The notes under the pieces are model-generated. The model saw nothing but the letters and a program-made list of their open reading frames with translations. It was not told the origin of the DNA and did not search any database. A stretch of DNA of 64,000 nucleotides from NCBI GenBank assembly GCA_040219515.1, contig JAVJSI010000005.1, positions 271,243-335,242 on the forward strand. Direction: 5' to 3'. Below, one piece after another: positions 1 through 8,002 of this stretch; the first letter of the stretch is position 1, and each line of letters begins with the position of its first letter. The translations under genes and the position numbers were made by a program. The stretch comes from Acidimicrobiales bacterium (lineage in GTDB: Bacteria > Actinomycetota > Acidimicrobiia > Acidimicrobiales > Aldehydirespiratoraceae).

Positions 1-683
1 GGGCCGGCGACGAACTGGGTGATGACGACGTCGTCGAGCGAGAGGGTGAGGGCCAGCAGCGCGCCGCCGACGATGCCCGGCATGATCTGCGGGAGGGTGA
101 TGTGGCGGAACGTCTTCCACCGTGACGCGTAGAGGTCGAGGGCGGCCTCCTCGAGCACCTGACTCATCCCCGCGAGTCGCGCTCGCACCACCACCGACAC
201 GAAGCTGATGTTGAAGGCGATGTGGCTGAGTGTCACCGTGCCCACGCCCTTGCGGAAACTCGTACCGAACATGTCGTTCACGAGATCGATCCCCTGGGCG
301 AAGAAGAGCAGCATCATCACGGCCATGGTGACATCGGGGATGATGATCGGCAGGTAGAGCACCGCGTCGAATACGCGCTGGCCGCGGAATCGAAAGCGCT
401 CGAGCGCCAGAGCCGCGAGTGTTCCGAGGACCACCGAGACGATCGTCGACACGATCGCGACCCTGACCGATACCCAGAGTGCGTCCTGCACTTCGTCGTT
501 GGCGGCGAAGTCCCGGTACCACCCGAGTGTGAACCCGCCCCAACGTCCGACGAGTCGGTCGTCGCTGAACGAGAAGAGGGTGAGGATCGCGATCGGTGCG
601 TAGAAGAAAACGAAGACGAGAACTGCGTTGATCGTCAGCGCGAATCGGGTGACCCCACGCGGGCGGGCGGTGGTCGCGGTCAC
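1..683 (-). CDS. potC: Polyamine/spermidine-type ABC transporter permease (PotC-like), 3' end outside window
   Basis: Inner-membrane permease subunit of a type I ABC importer of the spermidine/putrescine family. The visible 227 residues start at a GTG that overlaps the TGA of the upstream permease gene (GTGA), so the two are translationally coupled. A first membrane segment lies at about residues 15-38. The EAA loop that docks on the ATPase is at about 179-202 (EEAALDLYASRWKTFRHITL). The gene order ATPase-permease-permease on the minus strand is the normal pot order. The C-terminus, and any periplasmic binding protein gene, lie beyond position 1. The true substrate cannot be read from the permease; polyamine, thiamine-like or other small cations are possible. 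Confidence 0.88.
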   Translation of the reverse strand, partial: MTATTARPRGVTRFALTINAVLVFVFFYAPIAILTLFSFSDDRLVGRWGGFTLGWYRDFAANDEVQDALWVSVRVAIVSTIVSVVLGTLAALALERFRFRGQRVFDAVLYLPIIIPDVTMAVMMLLFFAQGIDLVNDMFGTSFRKGVGTVTLSHIAFNISFVSVVVRARLAGMSQVLEEAALDLYASRWKTFRHITLPQIMPGIVGGALLALTLSLDDVVITQFVAG

Positions 684-1609
684 AGGTTCTTCCCGCCGCT
701 ACGGAAGTACACGAGCGTCGCGCTGAGCATCACCATCATCGACACGACCGAGAGTGCCGCACCCAACGGCCAGTTCCGGGCGGTGAGGAACTGCACGACG
801 ATGTAGGAACCGAGGAGGACCGACTTGCCGCCGCCGAGGATGGCCGGGGTGACGTAGGCCCCCAGCGACGGCACGAACACGAGGATCGAGCCGGCGATGA
901 TGCCCGGCATCGAGAGCGGGATGAGCACCTTGCGCAGGGTCTGGAACCCGGATGCGTACAGATCCCGGCTCGCCTCCACGAGACTCAGGTCGATGCGCTC
1001 GATCGATGCGTAGAGCGGGAGGATCATGAATGGAAGGAAGCCGTAGACCAGGCCGACGACCACCGCCCGCTGGGTGAAGAGCAGGTCGATCTCGCCGAGA
1101 CCGATCGCCGAGGTCGTGTCGGTGAGCACCCCGTCGTTCTCGAAGATGAGCCGCCAGGCGTAGTTGCGGACCAGGAAGTTGGTCCAGAACGGGATCATCA
1201 CGAAGACGAGCATGAGGTTGCGCACCCGGGGCGACCGGGTGGCCAGGAAGTAGGCGAAGGGGTACGCGACGACGAGGCAGATGACGGTCGTGATCACGGC
1301 GAGCGCGACACTGCGATAGAGGATCGTCCGGACGATCGGGTCGGTCAGTCGCTCGTAGGAATCGAAATTCCAGCCGCTGAGGTCGGTGCCGCCGGTGCGG
1401 TTCCTGGTGGCGAACGAGTAGACGACGACGATGCCGAACGGCACGACGAAGAACAGGAACAGATAGAGGAAGGCAGGTGCCGCGAGCAGCGCACCCCGAC
1501 GAGAATCGGCGCGCGCCGCGGCCCGCTCGAATGCCGGCGTCGCCTCGGGCGCGGTCGGGATGTCGTCGAGAGCCGGGCCCGGCGGCGGGGGCTCGTCGAC
1601 GAGTGTCAT
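680..1609 (-). CDS. potB: Polyamine-type ABC transporter permease (PotB-like)
   Basis: First permease of the PotABC-like importer, 309 residues from the ATG at 1609, which lies one base after the stop of the ATPase gene. An in-frame start further upstream would run into that ATPase gene and is rejected. The N-terminus is Pro/Ala-rich and cytosolic, followed by about six membrane segments beginning near residue 40. The EAA loop at about 212-235 (EASRDLYASGFQTLRKVLIP) marks the ATPase contact. It is coupled to PotC through a GTGA overlap. Together with PotC it should form the heterodimeric pore. Confidence 0.9.
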   Translation of the reverse strand: MTLVDEPPPPGPALDDIPTAPEATPAFERAAARADSRRGALLAAPAFLYLFLFFVVPFGIVVVYSFATRNRTGGTDLSGWNFDSYERLTDPIVRTILYRSVALAVITTVICLVVAYPFAYFLATRSPRVRNLMLVFVMIPFWTNFLVRNYAWRLIFENDGVLTDTTSAIGLGEIDLLFTQRAVVVGLVYGFLPFMILPLYASIERIDLSLVEASRDLYASGFQTLRKVLIPLSMPGIIAGSILVFVPSLGAYVTPAILGGGKSVLLGSYIVVQFLTARNWPLGAALSVVSMMVMLSATLVYFRSGGKNL

Positions 1610-1610
1610 G

Positions 1611-2681
1611 TCAGTCGCGCACCACGGAGATCGAGCCGGGTTCCCACGAGACACTCACCGGGGTGCCGATCCGGGGGACCTCGACACTCCCCCGGTTCTC
1701 GCTGCGGACCTCGAGCGACATCCAGTCGAGGGTGACGGTCGAGACGAGCGCGTTGCCCAGGTAGGTGACCTGCTCGAGGAGCCCATCGAGGCTCGGCTGC
1801 CCGACCGGGGCGTCGCCGGCATTGTGCAGAGTGGCCCGTTCCGGGCGGAGACTGACGGCCACCGCGTCGCCCACCGCGAGGTGGGAGACATCGATCGGCA
1901 CGCGGGCGCCGTTGGCGAGACACACGAGATCCCGACCTTCGACGGTGCCGTCGAGCAGGTTGGTCTGACCGATGAAGTCGGCCACGAATCGGCTGGTCGG
2001 CCGCTCGTAGATCTCCTCGGGGGACCCGACCTGAAGGAGTCGGCCGTCGTGCATGACGCCGATGCGGTCGCTCATCGTGAGCGCCTCCTCCTGGTCGTGG
2101 GTCACGAAGACGAACGTGATGCCGACCTCGCGTTGAAGCTGCTTCAGCTCCCGCTGCATCTCCTGTCGCAGTTTGAGATCGAGCGCGCCGAGTGGCTCGT
2201 CGAGCAGGAGGACCTTCGGGCTGTTGACCAACGCCCGGGCCAGGGCCACCCGCTGCTGCTGCCCGCCCGAGATCTGATCGGGCCGTCGCTTCTCCATGCC
2301 GTCCATGTGGACGAGCCGGATGGCTTCCGCGACGCGGTCGGCGATCTCCGACTTCGCCACCTTCTTCATCTTCAGCCCGAACGCCACGTTCTGCTCGAGT
2401 GTCATGTGCGGAAAGAGCGCGTAGGACTGGAAGACGGTGTTGACCGGCCGCTTGTTGGGCGGCAGCGTGCCGACCTCGTCGCCGAAGATCTTGAGGCTGC
2501 CCTCGGTCGGGAACTCGAGGCCGGCGATCATCCGCAGCGTGGTGGTCTTGCCGCAGCCGGACGGGCCGAGCAGGGCGAAGAACTCGCCATCGGCGATCTC
2601 GAGATCGACGGCGTCCACCGCGATGACGTCGCCGAACCGCTTGGTGATGCCGCCCAGCGTGACTGCCGCTGCCCCGGTCAC
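1611..2681 (-). CDS. potA: Polyamine-type ABC transporter ATP-binding protein (PotA-like)
   Basis: ATPase of the importer, 356 residues. The Walker A motif GPSGCGKT is at about 39-46, the Q-loop near 85, the signature ISGGQQQR at about 137-144, and Walker B VLLLDEP with the D-loop at about 157-168. A C-terminal region of about 110 residues has the size of the TOBE domain found in PotA/MalK-type ATPases. The GTG start at 2681 overlaps the stop of the C45 hydrolase gene (GTGA), so hydrolase, ATPase and both permeases form one transcript. This coupling suggests that the hydrolase acts on what the transporter brings in, or releases the substrate. That link is inference from context. Confidence 0.92.
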   Translation of the reverse strand: MTGAAAVTLGGITKRFGDVIAVDAVDLEIADGEFFALLGPSGCGKTTTLRMIAGLEFPTEGSLKIFGDEVGTLPPNKRPVNTVFQSYALFPHMTLEQNVAFGLKMKKVAKSEIADRVAEAIRLVHMDGMEKRRPDQISGGQQQRVALARALVNSPKVLLLDEPLGALDLKLRQEMQRELKQLQREVGITFVFVTHDQEEALTMSDRIGVMHDGRLLQVGSPEEIYERPTSRFVADFIGQTNLLDGTVEGRDLVCLANGARVPIDVSHLAVGDAVAVSLRPERATLHNAGDAPVGQPSLDGLLEQVTYLGNALVSTVTLDWMSLEVRSENRGSVEVPRIGTPVSVSWEPGSISVVRD

Positions 2682-3772
2682 GAGGCGACCGCGACGAAGT
2701 CGATGCGCTGGTAGTCGTTGTCGCGGGGGAGACCCCAGCAGGCCCAGAACTCGCGGGTCCGCGGGCGCATGATCGTGGCGCCGCTCGACTCGATGTGTGA
2801 GGGTGCCGCCGAGATCTGACACACGTCGCCGGCGGTGAGGGCGATGAGATCGTCGATCGTGATGTCGTCGCCCGCCAGCGCGGCATCGGCGGTGTCGAGT
2901 CGGAAGCGGGAGCTCGCCTGGAGCGCGTCGGCCCGCACACCCTCCACCGCCACCGTCTCGGGCGTGGTCGTGTGGTTGGTGTGCGTGAGGGCGGTGCCGC
3001 GCAGCGCGGTGACCGGGCGCACGGTGGGCATGGCCTCGATGTTGTAGCCGTCGCCGTCGGCGTCGAAGGTCATGAAATTGTGGCCGCCGGCGAGATCGGC
3101 ACCGAGGATGACATCGCGGGCTGCAGCCGCGGTTTCCTGTTGCAGGGCGGCCCGCACGACCGAGGGCCAGGTGACGCCGATGCCGCCGTCGGCCGCGGTG
3201 AGGTTGTTGATGCCGACGCAGACACCGAGTTCGTTCATGCCGATCTGGCCGAGGCAGCCGGTGGTGGTGAACACGAGGGCCGCCGGCGCGTCGGTGGGCC
3301 GGGTGCGAAGGAGGACGACGTAGTCGGTGGCCGAGTCGTGCATGTCCCAGGTCTGCCCGAAGAACCCGGCGCCGTCGGCCCGTTCGTCGGGGACGATGAA
3401 CGCCGTGCAGTCGTCCTCCATCACGGACGGCGGATGGGCGCCGCCGAGGTTGGCTCGCACGGTGTCGACGAAATCGGTGAAACCGCCGACCACGATCGCC
3501 TCGGCCGGGCTGATGCCGGCGCCCTCGGCCATCGCCATCATCTCCTCGTGCAGCGACGCGGAGAACGATTCGTGGGCTGGAAGGCACGCGTCCGCGAGCT
3601 CGAGCACCGTGGCGCGGTCGACGGGACCGCCGCTCCAGGTGCCCGACATCACCAGTCGGACGCGCTCGTCGGCGTAGCGGCGGATCTCGTCGGCATACGC
3701 GGTGCCATGCGCGTGACCCATTGCGGCAGGTGACCCGACGACGTCGAGCACCCGAATCGGCGGACGCTTCAA
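2678..3772 (-). CDS. C45-family N-terminal-nucleophile hydrolase/acyltransferase
   Basis: Member of the peptidase C45 / acyl-CoA:6-aminopenicillanic-acid acyltransferase family, which cuts or transfers amide-linked acyl groups after self-cleavage exposes a catalytic cysteine. The expected new N-terminal Cys is C122 in DDCTAFIV, followed by the family-like FFGQTWDM. The opening IRVLDVVGSPAAMGHAHG also fits the family. I chose the TTG at 3772 because GGAGGG lies four bases upstream; an in-frame ATG at 3808 would add 12 residues. It heads the potABC-like operon and overlaps potA by four bases. The substrate is unknown; N-acyl amines, acyl-polyamines or acyl-homoserine lactones are possibilities, not evidence. 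Confidence 0.78.
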   Translation of the reverse strand: MKRPPIRVLDVVGSPAAMGHAHGTAYADEIRRYADERVRLVMSGTWSGGPVDRATVLELADACLPAHESFSASLHEEMMAMAEGAGISPAEAIVVGGFTDFVDTVRANLGGAHPPSVMEDDCTAFIVPDERADGAGFFGQTWDMHDSATDYVVLLRTRPTDAPAALVFTTTGCLGQIGMNELGVCVGINNLTAADGGIGVTWPSVVRAALQQETAAAARDVILGADLAGGHNFMTFDADGDGYNIEAMPTVRPVTALRGTALTHTNHTTTPETVAVEGVRADALQASSRFRLDTADAALAGDDITIDDLIALTAGDVCQISAAPSHIESSGATIMRPRTREFWACWGLPRDNDYQRIDFVAVAS

Positions 3773-3856
3773 GGATCCCTCCAGAGCCTGAGGGCCACAT
3801 TCAAGCACGCCGGCACACCCGGCTCCAGCGGTTGTTCAGTTGTGAGGCAGGAACCG

Positions 3857-4450
3857 CTAGCCCAGGGTGGGGAGGGTGTCGAGGATGCGCTGCCGGTCGT
3901 CGTCGCCGAAGCCGAAGAAGAGTTCACCGAACGAGGTGAGATCGGCGGGGGCGAGCAACATCTGGCTGTTGATCCGCACCCCGAAGGTGGACCACGTGTC
4001 GAACGACGGATCCCAGACCATGTCAGGGGTCTCGACGCCGGTGGTGGCCACGAACTCTTCGGCGTGGTCGAAGTCGTCCTGGGCGCCGACGCCGATCACC
4101 TGGATCTCGTCGGCGTGGTCTCGAGCGAACTGCTCGACGACGGGAGCCTCCCGTCGGCACGTCGGTCAATGGGGCGCCCAGAACCACAACAACACCGGTC
4201 GGTCACCGGTGGCTGCGTCGGCGATGGTCGTGGGCTCGCCGGTGTCGACATCGAGCACCTCGACGAGGAGCACGTCGTCGCCGACGGCGGTGTCGGGGAC
4301 ATCGGGCTCGCCGTGCTCGGCGTCGGTGCCGGTATCGGCGGTCGCCGAGGTGTCGGTGGTGGCGTCGGAACCGCACGCGGTCGCCGCGAACGTCAGGAGG
4401 ACGAACGACGCGGTGGCAGCGACACGCAAGGGGGATTTCACGATCTTCAC
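3857..4450 (-). CDS. Secreted TlpA/DsbE-like thioredoxin lipoprotein, candidate selenoprotein (in-frame UGA in UxxC)
   Basis: Read through one UGA, this gene encodes a 197-residue extracytoplasmic thiol-disulfide protein of the TlpA/DsbE (mycobacterial DsbF/Mpt53-like) type. Residues 1-26 form a lipoprotein signal (FAATAC, C26), followed by a Thr/Asp/Ala-rich linker. The thioredoxin fold begins near residue 60. The active site reads LWFWAPH-stop-PTCRREAP: the UGA at 4166-4168 is codon 95 and replaces the first Cys of CxxC, while C98 is intact. The reading frame continues without further stops to TAG at 3857, with typical thioredoxin-like sequence (VIGVGAQDDFDHAEEFV). A hairpin 17 bases after the UGA fits the bacterial SECIS pattern. 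The usual cis-proline loop is not evident (INSQMLL). Alternatives are a TGC-to-TGA nonsense mutation or a sequence error. Start is GTG 4450. Confidence 0.6.
4138..4156 (-). promoter_or_regulatory. SECIS-like hairpin downstream of in-frame UGA
   Basis: On the minus strand a perfect 8-bp stem (CGACGGGA / TCCCGTCG) closes a GGC loop. Seventeen bases separate the UGA at 4166-4168 from the loop, and the first loop bases are G. Bacterial SECIS elements are described as a small apical loop with a G in its first two positions, about 16-37 bases after the UGA, so this one fits. Caution: the same bases encode RREAP, a stretch constrained by protein function in TlpA-like proteins, so a chance hairpin is possible in such GC-rich DNA. 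Confidence 0.5.
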
Positions 4451-4733
4451 CGTACCGATCGCGCGATGCTTGTGTGGGTGCGGGAACCACGAATGGTTCG
4501 CATGGGCAGCGGTCCTCTCGTCGACGTGTACGGGTCCAACGACGGCGGGGACGATTCGGTTCCCAATCGGATGGCTCCCAATAGGTACAATTGAATAGGT
4601 GCATTCCGAGATGGTTGTTGTTGGGTCACGGTAGAGTGTCGGCCGTGGACAACTCCGACGGTCGCGACCCTAGGATCAGACGATCGTTTCCCCGGCCGAC
4701 CCTCCGGCTGCACCGAGAGCCCCCTCTGACTAG
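4451..4733. other. Intergenic region between divergent thioredoxin and mrp genes
   Basis: 283 bases between two outward-facing genes, so both promoters should lie here. The only notably AT-rich stretch is around 4580-4600 and contains TACAAT (4586-4591), a plausible -10 for the mrp side, but no good -35 sits 16-18 bases upstream. I see no RNA gene or convincing small coding sequence. Confidence 0.3.
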
Positions 4734-7577
4734 ATGATCTCGATCCTCCTCGTCCACGTCGCAGTAGGGGTTCTCGCGGTCGCGTTCGGACCTCGTCTAC
4801 GCGCTCGCGTGTTCTGGATCACGATCCTCGCGCCGGCGGCCACGGTCGGGTGGATCGCAACGAATGCCGCGGATGTCCACGACGGCTCGCCGGTCGTGCA
4901 GGACCAGCCCTGGGTGCCCGGCCTCGGACTCGACCTTCGATTCGTCGTCGACGAGTTCGCGCTGCTGATGCTGGGCATCGTCAGTGGTGTCGGTGTGCTG
5001 GTGATGGCCTACGCGAGCCAGTACTTCGACGACGAAGAGGGCCTCGGTCGCTTCGCGGCCCTGCTGACCATCTTCGCCGGCGCCATGACCGGCCTGGTGA
5101 GCGCCGACAGCCTCATCCTCATCTTCGTCTTCTGGGAACTCACCTCCGTCACGTCCTACGGCCTGATCGGGTTCAAGGACACCAAGTCGGCAGCACGCAG
5201 CGCCGCCCAACAGGCGCTGATCATCACCGGGGCCGGCGGTCTGGTGCTGCTCGCCGGCCTGATCATGCTCACGATCAGCACCGGCTCCACGACGCTGTCG
5301 GGTCTCGCCGACGCGACGATCGGTGGCGGCCTCGCCTCCTGGGCTGCCGTCTTCATCCTGATCGGTTGCTTCACGAAATCCGCACAGGTTCCCTTCCACG
5401 GGTGGCTCCCCGGCGCGATGTCCGCCCCGACCCCCGTGTCGGCCTACCTGCACTCCGCCACCATGGTGAAGGCCGGCGTGTTCCTGGTCGCCCGACTCTC
5501 ACCGCACCTGTACGAGCTCCCTCCATGGCGGCCGATGACATTGATCGTGGGTCTGGCCACGATGAGTTGGGGTGGCTACCGGGCGCTGCGCCAGACCGAC
5601 CTGAAGCTGCTGCTCGCCTACGGCACGGTCAGCCAGCTCGGCATGCTCATCGCGGTGTTCGGCGCGGGCACTCCGAAGCTGTTGTTCGCCGGGACCGCGC
5701 TGCTCGCCGCCCATGCGGTCTTCAAGGCGAGCCTCTTCATGGTCGTCGGCATCGTCGATCACAGCACCCACACCAGGGAGATCTCCGAGCTGAGCGGTCT
5801 GCGCTCGGCCATGCCCCTCGTGGCCATCACGTCAGTGGTCGGGGGCGCCTCGATGGCCGGCATCATCGGGCTCGCCGGCTTCCTGGCCAAGGAGGCGGCG
5901 ATCGTCGGCCTGCTCGACGCCCAGATCGTCGGCATCGGCCTCGCCACGGTCGTCTTCGTCGGTGCATCCGCGCTGACCGGCGCCTACACACTGCGGTTCC
6001 TGTGGGGGGCGTTCACCGACAAGGTCGGCGTCGAGACCCCGATCCATCGACCCGGCGCCGCGCTCGTGGCCCCGGCCGCGCTGCTCATGATCCCGACGCT
6101 CGTGCTCGGCATCGCCGACGGGTGGGCCACCCGCCTCGTGCGCCCGGCCGCCGCTGCCCTCGAGCAGAAGGCCGAGGTGTACGAGCTCGTGCTCTGGCCC
6201 GGCTGGAAGACGGCGTTCGCCCTGTCGATCGTCGCCGTCGCCGGCGGCGTGGCCCTGTTCGCGATCCGAGGATTGGTCGAAGCGGCGCAGGCCAGGCTCG
6301 GTCGCAGTCACGACGCCGCGGACCTGTTCCAGGTCGGGCTCCGGGAGGTGCTGGCCGGGGCAACCCGTTTCGTCGGGGTCATCCAGCCCGGCTCCCTGCC
6401 GGTCTACCTGGCCGTCATCCTCCTCGCGGTCATCACCCTGCCGTTGGTCACGGTGCTCGGTGATGTCCGCATGCCGACCGATCGCGTGTTCGCGGAGTCG
6501 CCACTGCAGTTCGCGGTCATCGCGGCCACGATGCTCGCCGCCGGGCTCCTCGCGTTGGCCGAGCGCCGTTTCGCCGCCGTGCTGCTGCTCGGCGCCGTCG
6601 GCCTCGGCTCCGCGTCGTTGTTCGTGATCCAGGGCGCGCCTGATCTGGCGTTGACCCAGCTCCTGGTCGAGACCGTGTCCGTCGCCATCTACGTGTTCGT
6701 GCTGCGCCATCTTCCCGCCCGGTTCAAGGCGCCGCCGATCTCGGGCGCGAACGGACTGCGGGCGCTCGTTGCCGCCGGCGTCGGCGTCACCGTCTTCCTG
6801 CTCACCATCACCGCCGTCGCCGACCGCGACGCCGAGCCGGTCGACACGCAGCTCACGGCCCTCAGCTATCCCGAGGCGGACGGTTCGAACATCGTCAACG
6901 TCACCCTGGTCGACTTTCGCGGGTTCGACACGGTCGGCGAGGCCCTCGTCCTCGTCGTGGCCGCTCTGGGTGTCGTCTCGCTCGTCCGCTCGGGCGGTCC
7001 GGTCGTGACCGCCGCGACCGGAGGATGGCGCCGTCGACGAGGCTCGGCGACCGTGACATCCGACCTCGCGATCCCCGAGACTGCGGAGCGGCCCGCTCGG
7101 CTTGTTCTCGGCCTGCCCAGCGTGGTGCTCGACACCACGCTGAACGCCATCTTCCACACGATCATCGTGTTCTCGCTGTATCTCCACTTCGCCGGCCACA
7201 ATCAGCCGGGCGGTGGCTTCATCGCCGGCCTCGTGGCCGGGGCCGGACTCGTCCTGCGGGTCATCACCGGCCGCGAGACGCTGCGCAGCCGCCTGTCGGT
7301 CCCGTCCGTGTATCTCCTGGGTGCCGGTGTCGTCCTCGTCACCGGCACCGCCCTGACCAGCATGCTCCTCGGCAATGCCCTGCTCGAGCACCACACGTGG
7401 GAACTCGATCTTCCTCTCCTGGGCACGGCGAAGACGACATCGGCGCTGGTGTTCGACACCGGCATCTATCTCGTCGTCGTCGGCGTCGTCGCGACGCTCA
7501 TCGAAGTGCTGGTCGGCGAGCGCGACGATGATGCGGACCCCGTGCACGACAGCGGTGCAGCCGAGGTGGGCGCATGA
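4734..7577 (+). CDS. mrpA: Na+/H+ antiporter Mrp subunit A with fused MrpB domain
   Basis: Largest membrane subunit (947 residues) of the Mrp-type multisubunit cation/proton antiporter, homologous to the NuoL proton-pumping subunit of complex I. The NuoL-like core carries the expected charged membrane residues, for example the Glu in FVFWELTSV and the Lys in FTKSAQVPFHGWLPGAM and TMVKAG. A C-terminal block from about residue 790 (IFHTIIVFSLYLHFAGHNQP, then GGGF) is MrpB-like, so subunits A and B are fused, as in several actinobacterial and proteobacterial operons. The ATG at 4734 is the first gene of the operon. Its stop overlaps the mrpC start by four bases. Likely role: sodium extrusion and alkaline or salt pH homeostasis. 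Confidence 0.95.
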   Translation: MISILLVHVAVGVLAVAFGPRLRARVFWITILAPAATVGWIATNAADVHDGSPVVQDQPWVPGLGLDLRFVVDEFALLMLGIVSGVGVLVMAYASQYFDDEEGLGRFAALLTIFAGAMTGLVSADSLILIFVFWELTSVTSYGLIGFKDTKSAARSAAQQALIITGAGGLVLLAGLIMLTISTGSTTLSGLADATIGGGLASWAAVFILIGCFTKSAQVPFHGWLPGAMSAPTPVSAYLHSATMVKAGVFLVARLSPHLYELPPWRPMTLIVGLATMSWGGYRALRQTDLKLLLAYGTVSQLGMLIAVFGAGTPKLLFAGTALLAAHAVFKASLFMVVGIVDHSTHTREISELSGLRSAMPLVAITSVVGGASMAGIIGLAGFLAKEAAIVGLLDAQIVGIGLATVVFVGASALTGAYTLRFLWGAFTDKVGVETPIHRPGAALVAPAALLMIPTLVLGIADGWATRLVRPAAAALEQKAEVYELVLWPGWKTAFALSIVAVAGGVALFAIRGLVEAAQARLGRSHDAADLFQVGLREVLAGATRFVGVIQPGSLPVYLAVILLAVITLPLVTVLGDVRMPTDRVFAESPLQFAVIAATMLAAGLLALAERRFAAVLLLGAVGLGSASLFVIQGAPDLALTQLLVETVSVAIYVFVLRHLPARFKAPPISGANGLRALVAAGVGVTVFLLTITAVADRDAEPVDTQLTALSYPEADGSNIVNVTLVDFRGFDTVGEALVLVVAALGVVSLVRSGGPVVTAATGGWRRRRGSATVTSDLAIPETAERPARLVLGLPSVVLDTTLNAIFHTIIVFSLYLHFAGHNQPGGGFIAGLVAGAGLVLRVITGRETLRSRLSVPSVYLLGAGVVLVTGTALTSMLLGNALLEHHTWELDLPLLGTAKTTSALVFDTGIYLVVVGVVATLIEVLVGERDDDADPVHDSGAAEVGA

Positions 7578-8002
7578 GCATCGTGATGGCGGTTCTCGTC
7601 GGCTGGCTCTTCGCCATCGGCACCTATCTCATCCTCCAGCGAGCACTCACGCGCATCGTGCTCGGATTCGGTCTCCTCAGCCACGGCGCGATCCTGTTGT
7701 TGATCACCGTGGGCGGACGGGCCGGTCGTCCGCCGCTGGTCGGCAAGGGTGACGACGGTGCCGGCATCGCCGCCCCGCTACCCCAGGCCTTCGCGCTGAC
7801 CGCGATCGTGATCGGTTTCGGCATGACCTCGTTCCTGCTCGCGCTCGCCTATCGCAGCTGGACGGGTACGAACGACGACGAAGTCCAGGACGACGTCGAA
7901 GACCGTCGAATCGCCCTCATGACCGACGAAGAGGGCCACTTCCGCGACCCGGAACAGAGCGACGACGAGCCGTGGGACGAATGGGACGAGGCGCACCCGT
8001 GA
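7574..8002 (+). CDS. mrpC: Na+/H+ antiporter Mrp subunit C (NuoK-like)
   Basis: Small NuoK-like membrane subunit of 142 residues with three predicted membrane helices (about 4-24, 30-48 and 72-96). The typical segment PLPQAFALTAIVIGFGMTSF is recognisable. The C-terminal tail of roughly 45 residues is unusually acidic (many Asp/Glu) and probably lies in the cytosol. ATG overlaps the mrpA stop (ATGA), and its own stop overlaps the mrpD GTG (GTGA), indicating tight translational coupling. Confidence 0.95.
   Translation: MSIVMAVLVGWLFAIGTYLILQRALTRIVLGFGLLSHGAILLLITVGGRAGRPPLVGKGDDGAGIAAPLPQAFALTAIVIGFGMTSFLLALAYRSWTGTNDDEVQDDVEDRRIALMTDEEGHFRDPEQSDDEPWDEWDEAHP

Noticed and set aside
4166-4168. 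Simple pseudogene from the in-frame TGA
   Set aside because: Not ruled out, but less likely: no other stop or frameshift in the gene, the stop falls on the one codon where selenocysteine is expected, and a SECIS-like hairpin follows.
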